Shown in pieces: positions 6,568-12,773 of a stretch of DNA of 12,773 bases; position 1 is the first letter of the stretch; each line of letters begins with the position of its first letter. The translations under genes and the position numbers were made by a program. Origin of the DNA: Actinomycetota bacterium (GTDB lineage Bacteria; Actinomycetota; Thermoleophilia; Solirubrobacterales; 70-9); NCBI GenBank assembly GCA_005884305.1, contig VAYL01000136.1, forward strand, positions 19,268 to 32,040. Direction: 5' to 3'. Below the pieces are notes generated by a model, which saw nothing but the letters and a program-made list of their open reading frames with translations, had not been told where the DNA came from and searched no databases.

Positions 6568-7023
6568 TCAGCGCCGCGCGGCGAAGAACCGCTCGAGCAG
6601 CGCCCTCGACTCCTGGAACAGCAATCCGGCGTCGACCGCGGGGCGGTGATTCAGGCGCGGCTCGCCCAGGACGTCGAGGACGCTGCCGGCGGCGCCGGCC
6701 TTGGGGTCCGTGGCCCCGTAGACGACGCGAGGGACGCGGGCGAGGACGATCGCGCCGGCGCACATCGCGCAGGGCTCGAGGGTGATGTAGATCGTCGCGT
6801 CCGGGATGCGCCAGCCGCCCAGCCGCTCCGCCGCGGCGCGAAGCGCCAGGATCTCGGCGTGCGCGGTGGGGTCCGCCCGGAGCTCGCGCTCGTTGCCCGC
6901 CGCCGCCAGGATCTCGCCGTCGCGGGCGATCACGGCCCCGATCGGCACGTCATCATGTGTGGCGGCACGCCCGGCCTCATCGAGGGCCAGGCGCATCATC
7001 TCGATATCGGCAGGATCGCGCAC
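6568..7023 (-). CDS. tadA: tRNA-specific adenosine deaminase
   Basis: TadA deaminates A34 to inosine in tRNA-Arg(ACG), allowing CGN decoding; it is cytoplasmic and usually essential. The 151-aa protein has the zinc deaminase motifs in order: TAHAEI with ligand H55 and the proton-shuttle E57, then EPCAMC with C85 and C88. The length matches the family, and the ending (LLFQESRALLERFFAARR) matches the usual C-terminal helix. The start GTG 7023-7021 lies directly after a -10-like TAGATT, giving a leaderless reading; an internal ATG-ATG pair eight and nine codons on is an alternative, less likely because MRLALDEA is normally preceded by a few residues. It converges on pncB. Cytosine/guanine deaminases share the fold, but the FFAARR-type end favours TadA. 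Confidence 0.9.
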   Translation of the reverse strand: MRDPADIEMMRLALDEAGRAATHDDVPIGAVIARDGEILAAAGNERELRADPTAHAEILALRAAAERLGGWRIPDATIYITLEPCAMCAGAIVLARVPRVVYGATDPKAGAAGSVLDVLGEPRLNHRPAVDAGLLFQESRALLERFFAARR

Positions 7024-7029
7024 ACCGAG

Positions 7030-7035
7030 AATCTA
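7030..7035 (-). promoter_or_regulatory. Candidate -10 element for leaderless tadA mRNA
   Basis: On the minus strand TAGATT (7035-7030) fits the TAnnnT -10 pattern. Six bases (CTCGGT) separate it from the GTG start at 7023, which puts the expected transcription start at or next to that GTG. There is no Shine-Dalgarno. No convincing -35 box is seen. Confidence 0.45.
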
Positions 7036-7039
7036 TTGC

Positions 7040-7054
7040 GGCGGCTTCGCCGCC
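7040..7054. repeat. 15-bp perfect hairpin in the tadA/protease divergent region
   Basis: GGCGGC-TTC-GCCGCC forms a 6-bp stem with a 3-base loop. It lies just upstream of the proposed tadA -10 and about 90 bases before the protease gene. It could be an operator or a simple GC palindrome. The rest of the 7024-7144 gap shows no clear protease promoter or ribosome site. Confidence 0.35.
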
Positions 7055-7144
7055 TGACATGCCTGACTCGTCGCTCGCCGCTCCTCGACAACACACCCGC
7101 AGTATGGGCAACTTTCGACCCTCTCACCGTGTTACAGATAGTCC

Positions 7145-8503
7145 ATGACTAAGTCGCACCCACGGGCCGCTGCGGGGGGGCGCCGGGCGCTCGCGTGGTT
7201 CGCCTTCATCGCCGGCGTGCTGGCCTTTCAGGCCGCGCCCGCCTCCGCGAATTCGACATCGTTCGCGCGCGACGAGGTCCAGGTGCAGTACCGCGGCGAG
7301 CCCGGTCAAACGACCGTGGACGTGCCCCAGGGCCAATCCGTGCGGGCGACGCTGTCCGACCTCCGCAGCGACACCGCGGTGAGCTCCGCGCACCCCGATT
7401 ACCTCGTGCACGCCTCCAGCTTTTCCCCGAACGACCCGGGCAGCGACGCACCGGGCAACTGGACCCGGGACCAGTGGAACTTCCTGAGCCAGCGACGCTT
7501 ATCGGTCGGCATCGGCGTCACGCCGAGCTGGCAGCGGCTGATCTCCGTCCGGCATCCCGGCGCCAGGGGCATCACGGTCGCCGTGCTCGACACCGGAGTG
7601 GCCTACCGCAACAAGGGTCACCGCTACCGGCACGATCCCGATCTTCCGATCACGAAGCGGTTCGTCCATCCAAAGGATTTCGTCGACGGCGGCGACATCC
7701 CGCTCGATTCCGAGGGTCACGGCACTCACGTCACGAGCACCATCGCGCAGTCCACAAACAATGGCCTCGGCCTGACCGGGATCGCCTACGGCGCCAAGGT
7801 GATGCCGATCCGGGTCCTCAATCGCCACGAGAAGGGCAAAGGGAGCAAGGTCGCGCGGGGTATCCGGTTCGCGACGGCTCACGGCGCGGACGTCATCAAC
7901 CTGAGCCTCAACTTCGCGCCCGACGTTCAGCACTGCAAGCAGATCGTCTCCGTCTGCAGCGCGATCCAGCACGCGATTCACGAGGGCGTGACCGTTGTCG
8001 CCGCGGCCGGCAACAAAAACGCCTCGAGGGTGCTGTACCCGGCGGCTGCCAAGGAGGTCATCGGAGTCGGGGCGTCGACCTACCGCGGATGCGCCGCCGA
8101 CTACTCCAATTACGGCACCGGCCTCGACCTGGTCGCCCCCGGCGGAGGCCAGGACAAGAGCGCCCAAGCGACCGGCGATCTCCACTGTCAGCCGCAGGCG
8201 CCGGGCTATGAGATCCGTCAGTACAGCCTCAACCCCAAGGCCGCCGATCGTGGCAACTATCGCCACTTCGGAGTCGTGGGGATGCAGGGGACATCCATGT
8301 CCGCCGCACACGTCTCGGGTGTGGTCGCGCTCGTGATCGCCTCGCACGTGTGCGGAGACCATCCGACGCCGAAGCGGATCACCCACCGCCTCAAGCAGAC
8401 GGCTATTGACCGCGGCCTCCCGGGCCCGGACGATGTGTATGGAGCCGGGCTGCTCGACGCCGCCCAGGCGACGAACCGCCGCCGCGCCTGTACGGCGGGC
8501 TAG
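7145..8503 (+). CDS. Secreted subtilisin-like serine protease (S8 family)
   Basis: A 452-aa endopeptidase of the subtilase family. Residues 1-36 form a signal peptide: a basic start (MTKSHPRAAAGGRR), a hydrophobic core (ALAWFAFIAGVLAF) and an APASA-N type cleavage site. A propeptide-like stretch of about 90 residues follows. The catalytic triad is complete: D149 in VAVLDTGVAY, H192 in EGHGTHVTS, and S384 in GMQGTSMSAAHVSG; the oxyanion Asn is in AAAGNKN. The domain ends ...DDVYGAGLLDAAQAT, the usual S8 close, with no C-terminal anchor, so the enzyme should be released outside the membrane. Cys residues in the catalytic domain (ADVQHCKQIVSVCS, YRGCAAD, DLHC, HVCGD) suggest disulfides, in keeping with secretion. 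No good ribosome site is seen before ATG 7145. It converges on the stress-protein gene with 12 bases between stops. Confidence 0.93.
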   Translation: MTKSHPRAAAGGRRALAWFAFIAGVLAFQAAPASANSTSFARDEVQVQYRGEPGQTTVDVPQGQSVRATLSDLRSDTAVSSAHPDYLVHASSFSPNDPGSDAPGNWTRDQWNFLSQRRLSVGIGVTPSWQRLISVRHPGARGITVAVLDTGVAYRNKGHRYRHDPDLPITKRFVHPKDFVDGGDIPLDSEGHGTHVTSTIAQSTNNGLGLTGIAYGAKVMPIRVLNRHEKGKGSKVARGIRFATAHGADVINLSLNFAPDVQHCKQIVSVCSAIQHAIHEGVTVVAAAGNKNASRVLYPAAAKEVIGVGASTYRGCAADYSNYGTGLDLVAPGGGQDKSAQATGDLHCQPQAPGYEIRQYSLNPKAADRGNYRHFGVVGMQGTSMSAAHVSGVVALVIASHVCGDHPTPKRITHRLKQTAIDRGLPGPDDVYGAGLLDAAQATNRRRACTAG

Positions 8504-8515
8504 CTTCTCCCCGTC

Positions 8516-8959
8516 CTACGTAGTCCGGACGATGTAGACGCTCGACGGAGCGTGGTGCGAGACCTTGTTCGGCACGCTCCCGAGCAGGAACCGCTTCGCG
8601 CCGGTCATTCCCTTGTTGCCGACGACGATGACGTCGGCGTTCGTCTCCTCGGCCACGTCGAGGATCGCGTCGGCGGGATCGCCCTCCCGCGGAAAGGAAT
8701 CGGCGTCGACCCCCTCCTGCTTTGCCCGGCCGACCGCCGTGTCGAGGATCACGTTGACGTCCTCTCGCGGGCCGACCGCATGGCTCACGTCCCCCGGCAG
8801 CTCGGCGGACTCCTCGCGCAGCCTGGTCTGCGGAATGGGCTCGAACGCAGCGACGATGCTGAGATTTCCGCCCGACATCTTCGCGAGCTCGATCGCCTGG
8901 CGGACCGCCTCGGTGGCGGTGTCTGAGCCATCGGTGCCAACGACGATGCGATCGAACAA
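8516..8959 (-). CDS. Universal stress protein (UspA domain, ATP-binding type)
   Basis: A 147-aa single UspA domain; such proteins are cytoplasmic and help survival under starvation, hypoxia or stress. It begins FDRIVVGTDGSDTATEAV, the normal first strand and helix. It carries the ATP-binding signature G-2x-G-9x-G-S (G114, G117, G127, S128: GNKGMTGAKRFLLGS). The length is typical of a single-domain Usp. I choose TTG 8959-8957 as start: it sits four bases after a very strong AGGAAGGGGG, and the family begins at this strand. An upstream ATG at 8992 would add 11 residues (MRAIRLQEGGV) encoded across that ribosome site, so it is unlikely. The stop faces that of the protease gene. Confidence 0.9.
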   Translation of the reverse strand: MFDRIVVGTDGSDTATEAVRQAIELAKMSGGNLSIVAAFEPIPQTRLREESAELPGDVSHAVGPREDVNVILDTAVGRAKQEGVDADSFPREGDPADAILDVAEETNADVIVVGNKGMTGAKRFLLGSVPNKVSHHAPSSVYIVRTT

Positions 8960-9031
8960 GACGCCCCCTTCCTGTAGCCGAATCGCGCGCATCCTATCCG
9001 CTCGCCTCCCGCGTCCCGCCGGTGGAGGGCG

Positions 9032-9118
9032 CTACAGAAGCCGCACGAGCGCGATCACCATCGACGCGATCAGGCAGATGACCAGGATCGTCATTGCGAT
9101 GGCCCAGCTTCGCGGCAC
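9032..9118 (-). CDS. Possible 28-aa hydrophobic microprotein upstream of the stress-protein gene
   Basis: GTG 9118-9116 to TAG 9034-9032 encodes 28 residues: PRSWAIAM after the start, a hydrophobic run TILVICLIASMVIALV, and the end RLL. This is one short transmembrane helix with basic residues on both sides. Third positions are nearly all G/C, and an in-frame TAA lies four codons upstream. No Shine-Dalgarno is visible, and an internal ATG (codon 9) is possible. It precedes the universal stress protein on the same strand by 72 bases and lies in the gap before the divergent lactonase gene. Short hydrophobic frames can arise by chance, so this is tentative. Confidence 0.4.
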   Translation of the reverse strand: MPRSWAIAMTILVICLIASMVIALVRLL

Positions 9119-9141
9119 GCGAATAGGTTACGGTCGCGCGG

Positions 9142-10131
9142 ATGCCGAACGTGGAGACGGTCACAGGCCCGATCGACGCCGACGAGCTCGGCACGACTCT
9201 CATCCACGAACACCTCGTGTTCCGCGACGAGGCGGTGCTGGCCGAATGGCCTCACGCCGGGACCGTGAAGGAGTCCGAACCGCCGGTGAACGTGGACGAG
9301 GAGGGCGCGTTCGAGGCGGCGCTAGAGTCCGCCCGCGCCGTCGTCGAGCACGGCGTGAAGACGATCGCCGAGCCGACGGCGATGTTCGGCGGCCGCGACG
9401 TGCGGTTCTCGCGGCGGGTCGCGGAGGAGACCGGACTCCAGGTCGTCCCGTGCACCGGGATTTACACCTACGACTACCTCCCGCCCTACTTCATGTTTCG
9501 CGACGAGGACGCGATGGCGGACCTGTTCGTCCACGACATCGAGGAGGGGATCCAGGGCACTGACATCAAGGCCGCGTTCCTGAAGTGCGCCGCGGACGAG
9601 CCCGGAGTCACCCCCAACATCGAGAAGGTCCATCGCGCCGCCGCCCGGGCGAGCGTCCGGACCGGCACGCCGATCATGGCTCACTCACGCCCGGCGAGCG
9701 AGACCGGACCGCGCCAGGTGGAGATCTTCATCGAGGAGGGCGTCGAGCCGGAGCGGATCCAGATCGCACACACCGGCGACACCGACGACCTCGACTACAT
9801 CGAGCGCCTGCTCGACACGGGCGTTTTCGTCGGCATGGACCGGTACGGGCTCGAGATCTTCCTGCCGATGGAGCAGCGCAACGCGACCGTCACGGCGCTC
9901 TTGGAGCGCGGCTACGCCGAGCGAATGTTCCTGTCGCAGGACTTCTGCGCGACGCTCGACTGGTATCCAGCGGAGGTGGCAACGCAGATGATGGAAGCCG
10001 GCGCCGCCAAGGGCTGGAGCATGACCCTGATCTTCGAGGAAGTGATTCCGGCGCTCCGCGAGTCAGGAATGACCGACGAGCAGCTCGAGACCATGATGGT
10101 CTCGAACCCGAAGCGCTGGCTTACCGCGTAG
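9142..10131 (+). CDS. Phosphotriesterase-like lactonase (amidohydrolase superfamily)
   Basis: A 329-aa TIM-barrel metallohydrolase. All six ligands of the binuclear centre are present: H22 and H24 (LIHEHL), the carboxylated lysine K148 (AAFLKCAADEPG), H181 (IMAHS), H210 (IAHTGD) and D267 (SQDF). The length and motif spacing match phosphotriesterase-like lactonases such as SsoPox; known members hydrolyse lactones, including acyl-homoserine lactones, and have weak organophosphatase activity. There is no signal peptide, so it should be cytoplasmic. The actual substrate cannot be read from sequence. ATG 9142 lacks a ribosome site, but TAGGTT 12 bases upstream could be a -10 for a very short leader. 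The 3' end overlaps by 11 bases the end of the convergent FG-GAP protein gene. Confidence 0.92.
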   Translation: MPNVETVTGPIDADELGTTLIHEHLVFRDEAVLAEWPHAGTVKESEPPVNVDEEGAFEAALESARAVVEHGVKTIAEPTAMFGGRDVRFSRRVAEETGLQVVPCTGIYTYDYLPPYFMFRDEDAMADLFVHDIEEGIQGTDIKAAFLKCAADEPGVTPNIEKVHRAAARASVRTGTPIMAHSRPASETGPRQVEIFIEEGVEPERIQIAHTGDTDDLDYIERLLDTGVFVGMDRYGLEIFLPMEQRNATVTALLERGYAERMFLSQDFCATLDWYPAEVATQMMEAGAAKGWSMTLIFEEVIPALRESGMTDEQLETMMVSNPKRWLTA

Positions 10132-12773
10132 GCCCAAGGTCAACCGTCAGCGGGCGGCCGACGTTGCCCTGGTCGTCCACGGCGCGGATCGAGACGTAGC
10201 GCTTCGCCGCGGACGGGATCGTGTAGGTCTGGGTCGAGCCGGCCGCCTTCGGCGCAGGGGCACTCGGCAGCGCCTTCGCGCTCTTGAAGTTGGACGGGTT
10301 GATCGGCTTGCCGGACGTGACCACCTGGTAGCGCTTCGCCTTGCCACAGAGCAGATCGTCACCGGGCGCCTTGAAGGTGATCGTGGTTCGCGTGTGCCCG
10401 GCGCCGTAGGGAGTTCCCGGCTGGATGGCGTCGCGCTCATAGTCGCCGGAGTTGGCGTTGTCGTGGTGGAAGCGCGGCCACGCGGACGGGGTGCAGGCCT
10501 GGGCGCTGGTCCGGTACGCGTTGATGTATCCGGAGCGAGTCTCGGAGATCACGACCTTGTGCGACGAATCGGCCGTGTCGAGGGTGCCGAACGAGCCGAT
10601 CGTCGGGTTCGCGACCGTCCAGTCGGTGGTCAGCCTTGGCCACCCGGGAAGCTCGTTGCCCGCAGCGCTGAAGGCGTTCAGGTCCATGCTCGCGGTGCCC
10701 TCGACGATCTCCTGGCCGGGCGCCCCGCCGAGGTCGGCCACCGACGGCCCGGTTAGGAACTGGAGGTCGTTGACGGCCTGCGGGAAGTTCGGCCGGAGCT
10801 GCCCGCCGCCGTTGACGCTCCAGGCCGCGACGAAGTCCTGGCCCGTGGGCTGGTAGTCCGGGAAGGCCACGTCCAGCGCCCGGCCCAGGCCCGCGGCGGG
10901 CGCAACGAAGCTCAGCCCGGTTCCGTCGAGGTTGGCGAATGCCGGCAGGCCGACGGCCGGCACCAGCGGATGGTCCGGCTGACCGGCGTAGCCGTCGGTC
11001 TGGAGCGGGATATCCGCACCGCGCGCCCGGCCGTAGCAGGATCGGCCGTTCGGGCTGAAGACGTAGGCGAGCCCGTTGTTAGCCAGCGCCCCGACCTTGG
11101 GGCCGTCGGTGCCGCCATTGCAGCTCACGTCCCCGATGACCGGGTATCCGGTGACGCCCTCGCCGACGATGGGCAGGAGCTCGCCGTCGACGATCGCGAG
11201 CTTTGCCGGCCACCCGGGCAGGAACGGGCCTCCGGCGTGCTGGTTGCCGTCGGATTGGATCGCGTAAAGCCGCGTGTTCGCGGGATTGAGCGGGGCATCG
11301 GGGAGGTTGTTGCAGACGGACCCGCCCCCCATCGCCGCGCACTGGTCCTTGAAGTCCTGGATCCCGTGATCGATCTGGTCGAGCAGGTTGAACGACGCGC
11401 TGTTGGCCGGCGCCGCGTTCCAGCCGCCGTCGGAATCGGCGGCGTACTCCTCGTTGGTGCCCACCACGATCTCCGGCTTGCCGTCGCCGTTCAGGTCGCC
11501 GACCGCGGGGGTGTCGACGATCGCCCCCTGCTGGAGGGACCCGGCATCCGGCTTGAAGGTGACTTGGTGGGTGGTCGGATCGATCGACTGCACCTTGGTC
11601 GGGTCCACCACGAGTACCGGGAAGCCGGAGACGGGCGTGCCGTCGCGGTGCCACGCGTAGACGTGACGGTCCATCCCGGCGGCGATCACCTCCATCTTGC
11701 CGTCGCCGTTGAGGTCCGCGAGGACGGGCGAGGCGATGAAGCCGTGCTGCGTGCGGTGGAACGTCGACTGGCCGGGCTGGTAGCGCGGCTCCACGAACGG
11801 TTGGAGCGGCCTGCCTGAGTAGGCCGGGTTCGACTCCTGGTCGAAGAACTTGTGCCCAGTGGGATCCCAGCCGTAGACGTGCCCCTCCATGTCATCGGCG
11901 AACACCTCGGGCACGCCGTCGCCGTTCGTGTCCGCCACGGCGACGGATCCGAGGACGGCCCCGCCGACGTCGGTCGTGACCTCCCCGCTCTTGAACGCCC
12001 GCTCGCCCGTGTGGAGCGCCGGGCTATCGGTCTTCACCGGCCAGCCGGGCAGCTCGGAGCCGTCGCGCTCGATCGCGTGGACGAATCCGTCGCTGCCGGC
12101 GACGATCAGCTCGTTGCGATTGTCGCCGTTCAGGTCCGCGAGGACCGGCGAGGACTCACCGTCGCCGGTCGGCGTACCCGTCGTGATCGCCCCTCGCGTG
12201 ATGGACTTCGGGAAGCCCGCGAGCATCTTGCTGTCCCGCTCCAGGTAGGCCGCGCGACGGTCCTGGCCGGTGAGGTCCTGGCCGCCCTGCATGGTGTGGA
12301 CGATGACCTCGACCGTGAACGCGTGTGGCGCGGCATTCGGGCGCCCGTTGTCGTTGGCGGGGCTCGCCTGGGGCTCGGGGCCGTTGAAGTTCGTGCCGGG
12401 CGGGAACTGGGACTCCAGGTGGGAGGTCGTGATCGTCCCGAGCGAGCCGGAGTGGTAATCCGAGTGCGTCGTCGAGCCGTCGCACCAGCCGTTGCCTAGC
12501 GGCTTGAAGTCGCCCGGATCGGTGTCCGTCGTGCGGGCGTTGTTGGGGTACTGGCCGGGGGCGACCAGCACCTCGCACGTGTAGTCATGGCCGCGGGCGT
12601 AGGTGTCGCCCTGGACATCGATGGCTGGGTACGCCGGATCGACCTGCTCGTACCACTGCGGCGAGGTGATCTCAGCTTCGGGCGGGATCTTCGAGGTGGC
12701 GGGCGACTGCGGGTCCGACAGGATGGCCTTGAGCGTGTTCGCCATGTTCACCCGGCCGTACCCATAGAACTGA
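10121..12773 (-). CDS. Secreted S8-type protein with FG-GAP/VCBS repeats, 5' part beyond the window
   Basis: The gene enters from the right edge; 883 residues are visible. The first visible residues, FYGYGRVNMANTLKAI, match the closing segment of a subtilase catalytic domain, so the unseen N-terminal part is probably an S8 protease (inference). Then, after about 200 residues, come FG-GAP/VCBS-like repeats with D-x-N-G-D calcium loops: ADLNGDNRNE (about 12140), ADTNGDGVPE (about 11930), ADLNGDGKME (about 11710) and GDLNGDGKPE (about 11490), plus degenerate copies near 11130, 10930 and 10735. These usually build a beta-propeller; each blade ends in phrases like GSELPGWPV. Cys pairs (SVC, SCNGG, RSCYGR) suit an extracellular protein. 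The last 90 or so residues look like a fibronectin-III-type sandwich ending TVDLGPTR. The ATG near 12745 is internal, not the start. Confidence 0.85.
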   Translation of the reverse strand, partial: QFYGYGRVNMANTLKAILSDPQSPATSKIPPEAEITSPQWYEQVDPAYPAIDVQGDTYARGHDYTCEVLVAPGQYPNNARTTDTDPGDFKPLGNGWCDGSTTHSDYHSGSLGTITTSHLESQFPPGTNFNGPEPQASPANDNGRPNAAPHAFTVEVIVHTMQGGQDLTGQDRRAAYLERDSKMLAGFPKSITRGAITTGTPTGDGESSPVLADLNGDNRNELIVAGSDGFVHAIERDGSELPGWPVKTDSPALHTGERAFKSGEVTTDVGGAVLGSVAVADTNGDGVPEVFADDMEGHVYGWDPTGHKFFDQESNPAYSGRPLQPFVEPRYQPGQSTFHRTQHGFIASPVLADLNGDGKMEVIAAGMDRHVYAWHRDGTPVSGFPVLVVDPTKVQSIDPTTHQVTFKPDAGSLQQGAIVDTPAVGDLNGDGKPEIVVGTNEEYAADSDGGWNAAPANSASFNLLDQIDHGIQDFKDQCAAMGGGSVCNNLPDAPLNPANTRLYAIQSDGNQHAGGPFLPGWPAKLAIVDGELLPIVGEGVTGYPVIGDVSCNGGTDGPKVGALANNGLAYVFSPNGRSCYGRARGADIPLQTDGYAGQPDHPLVPAVGLPAFANLDGTGLSFVAPAAGLGRALDVAFPDYQPTGQDFVAAWSVNGGGQLRPNFPQAVNDLQFLTGPSVADLGGAPGQEIVEGTASMDLNAFSAAGNELPGWPRLTTDWTVANPTIGSFGTLDTADSSHKVVISETRSGYINAYRTSAQACTPSAWPRFHHDNANSGDYERDAIQPGTPYGAGHTRTTITFKAPGDDLLCGKAKRYQVVTSGKPINPSNFKSAKALPSAPAPKAAGSTQTYTIPSAAKRYVSIRAVDDQGNVGRPLTVDLGPTR

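Noticed and set aside
5543..6649. 368-aa plus-strand Arg-rich frame within pncB
   Set aside because: It is out of frame with pncB, extremely Arg/Gly-rich, without motifs, and runs through the terminator hairpin.
9124..9129. TAGGTT as a -10 for a leaderless lactonase mRNA
   Set aside because: The TAnnnT pattern fits, but the 12-base gap to ATG leaves a short leader, and no -35 is seen; mentioned in the gene entry only.
1..12773. CRISPR arrays, insertion sequences, tRNA or rRNA genes, phage or defence islands
   Set aside because: I saw no spaced direct repeats, transposase motifs, tRNA-like cloverleaf or rRNA signatures on either strand.

Overview
The window is high-GC DNA with GTG and TTG starts, short intergenic gaps and mostly third-position G/C codons. 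These traits, together with a c-di-AMP aptamer of the actinobacterial type and DUF3556 and phosphotriesterase-like lactonase genes, point to an actinomycete. A soil lineage such as Thermoleophilia/Solirubrobacterales is my best guess, but that is inference from gene content and not from a marker gene.

Layout. (1) Positions 1-318 probably hold the 3' end of a plus-strand gene that enters from the left. It converges on a minus-strand block read from about 4517 down to 331. That block holds a broken secreted glycoside-hydrolase-like gene, an intact DUF3556 multi-pass membrane protein, an FAD oxidoreductase of the phytoene-desaturase type, and a small 83-aa protein. The junctions are tight: TGATG between the pseudogene and DUF3556, and GTGA between DUF3556 and the oxidoreductase. 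This looks like an operon whose first gene has decayed while its last two partners were kept. (2) Positions about 4600-4908 hold the most striking element: a cyclic di-AMP (ydaO-yuaA class) riboswitch on the plus strand, directly before a 48-aa single-pass membrane protein. The Shine-Dalgarno of this small gene sits in the loop of a perfect 6-bp hairpin between aptamer and start codon. (3) Positions 5093-6422 hold nicotinate phosphoribosyltransferase (NAD salvage). Its conserved N-terminal LxDLYELTM segment lies upstream of the first ATG but has no canonical start in frame. (4) A strong hairpin at 6488-6532 separates it from the convergent tadA (tRNA adenosine deaminase), whose GTG appears to be leaderless.

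(5) Positions 7145-8503 hold a complete secreted subtilisin-like (S8) protease. It converges on a universal stress protein (8516-8959), which is preceded on the same strand by a possible 28-aa hydrophobic microprotein. (6) Positions 9142-10131 hold a phosphotriesterase-like lactonase with all metal ligands present. Its 3' end overlaps by 11 bp the 3' end of a very large secreted protein (10121 to beyond the right edge, minus strand). That protein carries the end of an S8 domain followed by FG-GAP/VCBS propeller repeats and a C-terminal sandwich domain.

Together this is mostly ordinary chromosomal housekeeping and secretion/stress genes. The parts least explained by known biology are the riboswitch-controlled microprotein and the DUF3556/oxidoreductase pair with its decayed hydrolase partner.
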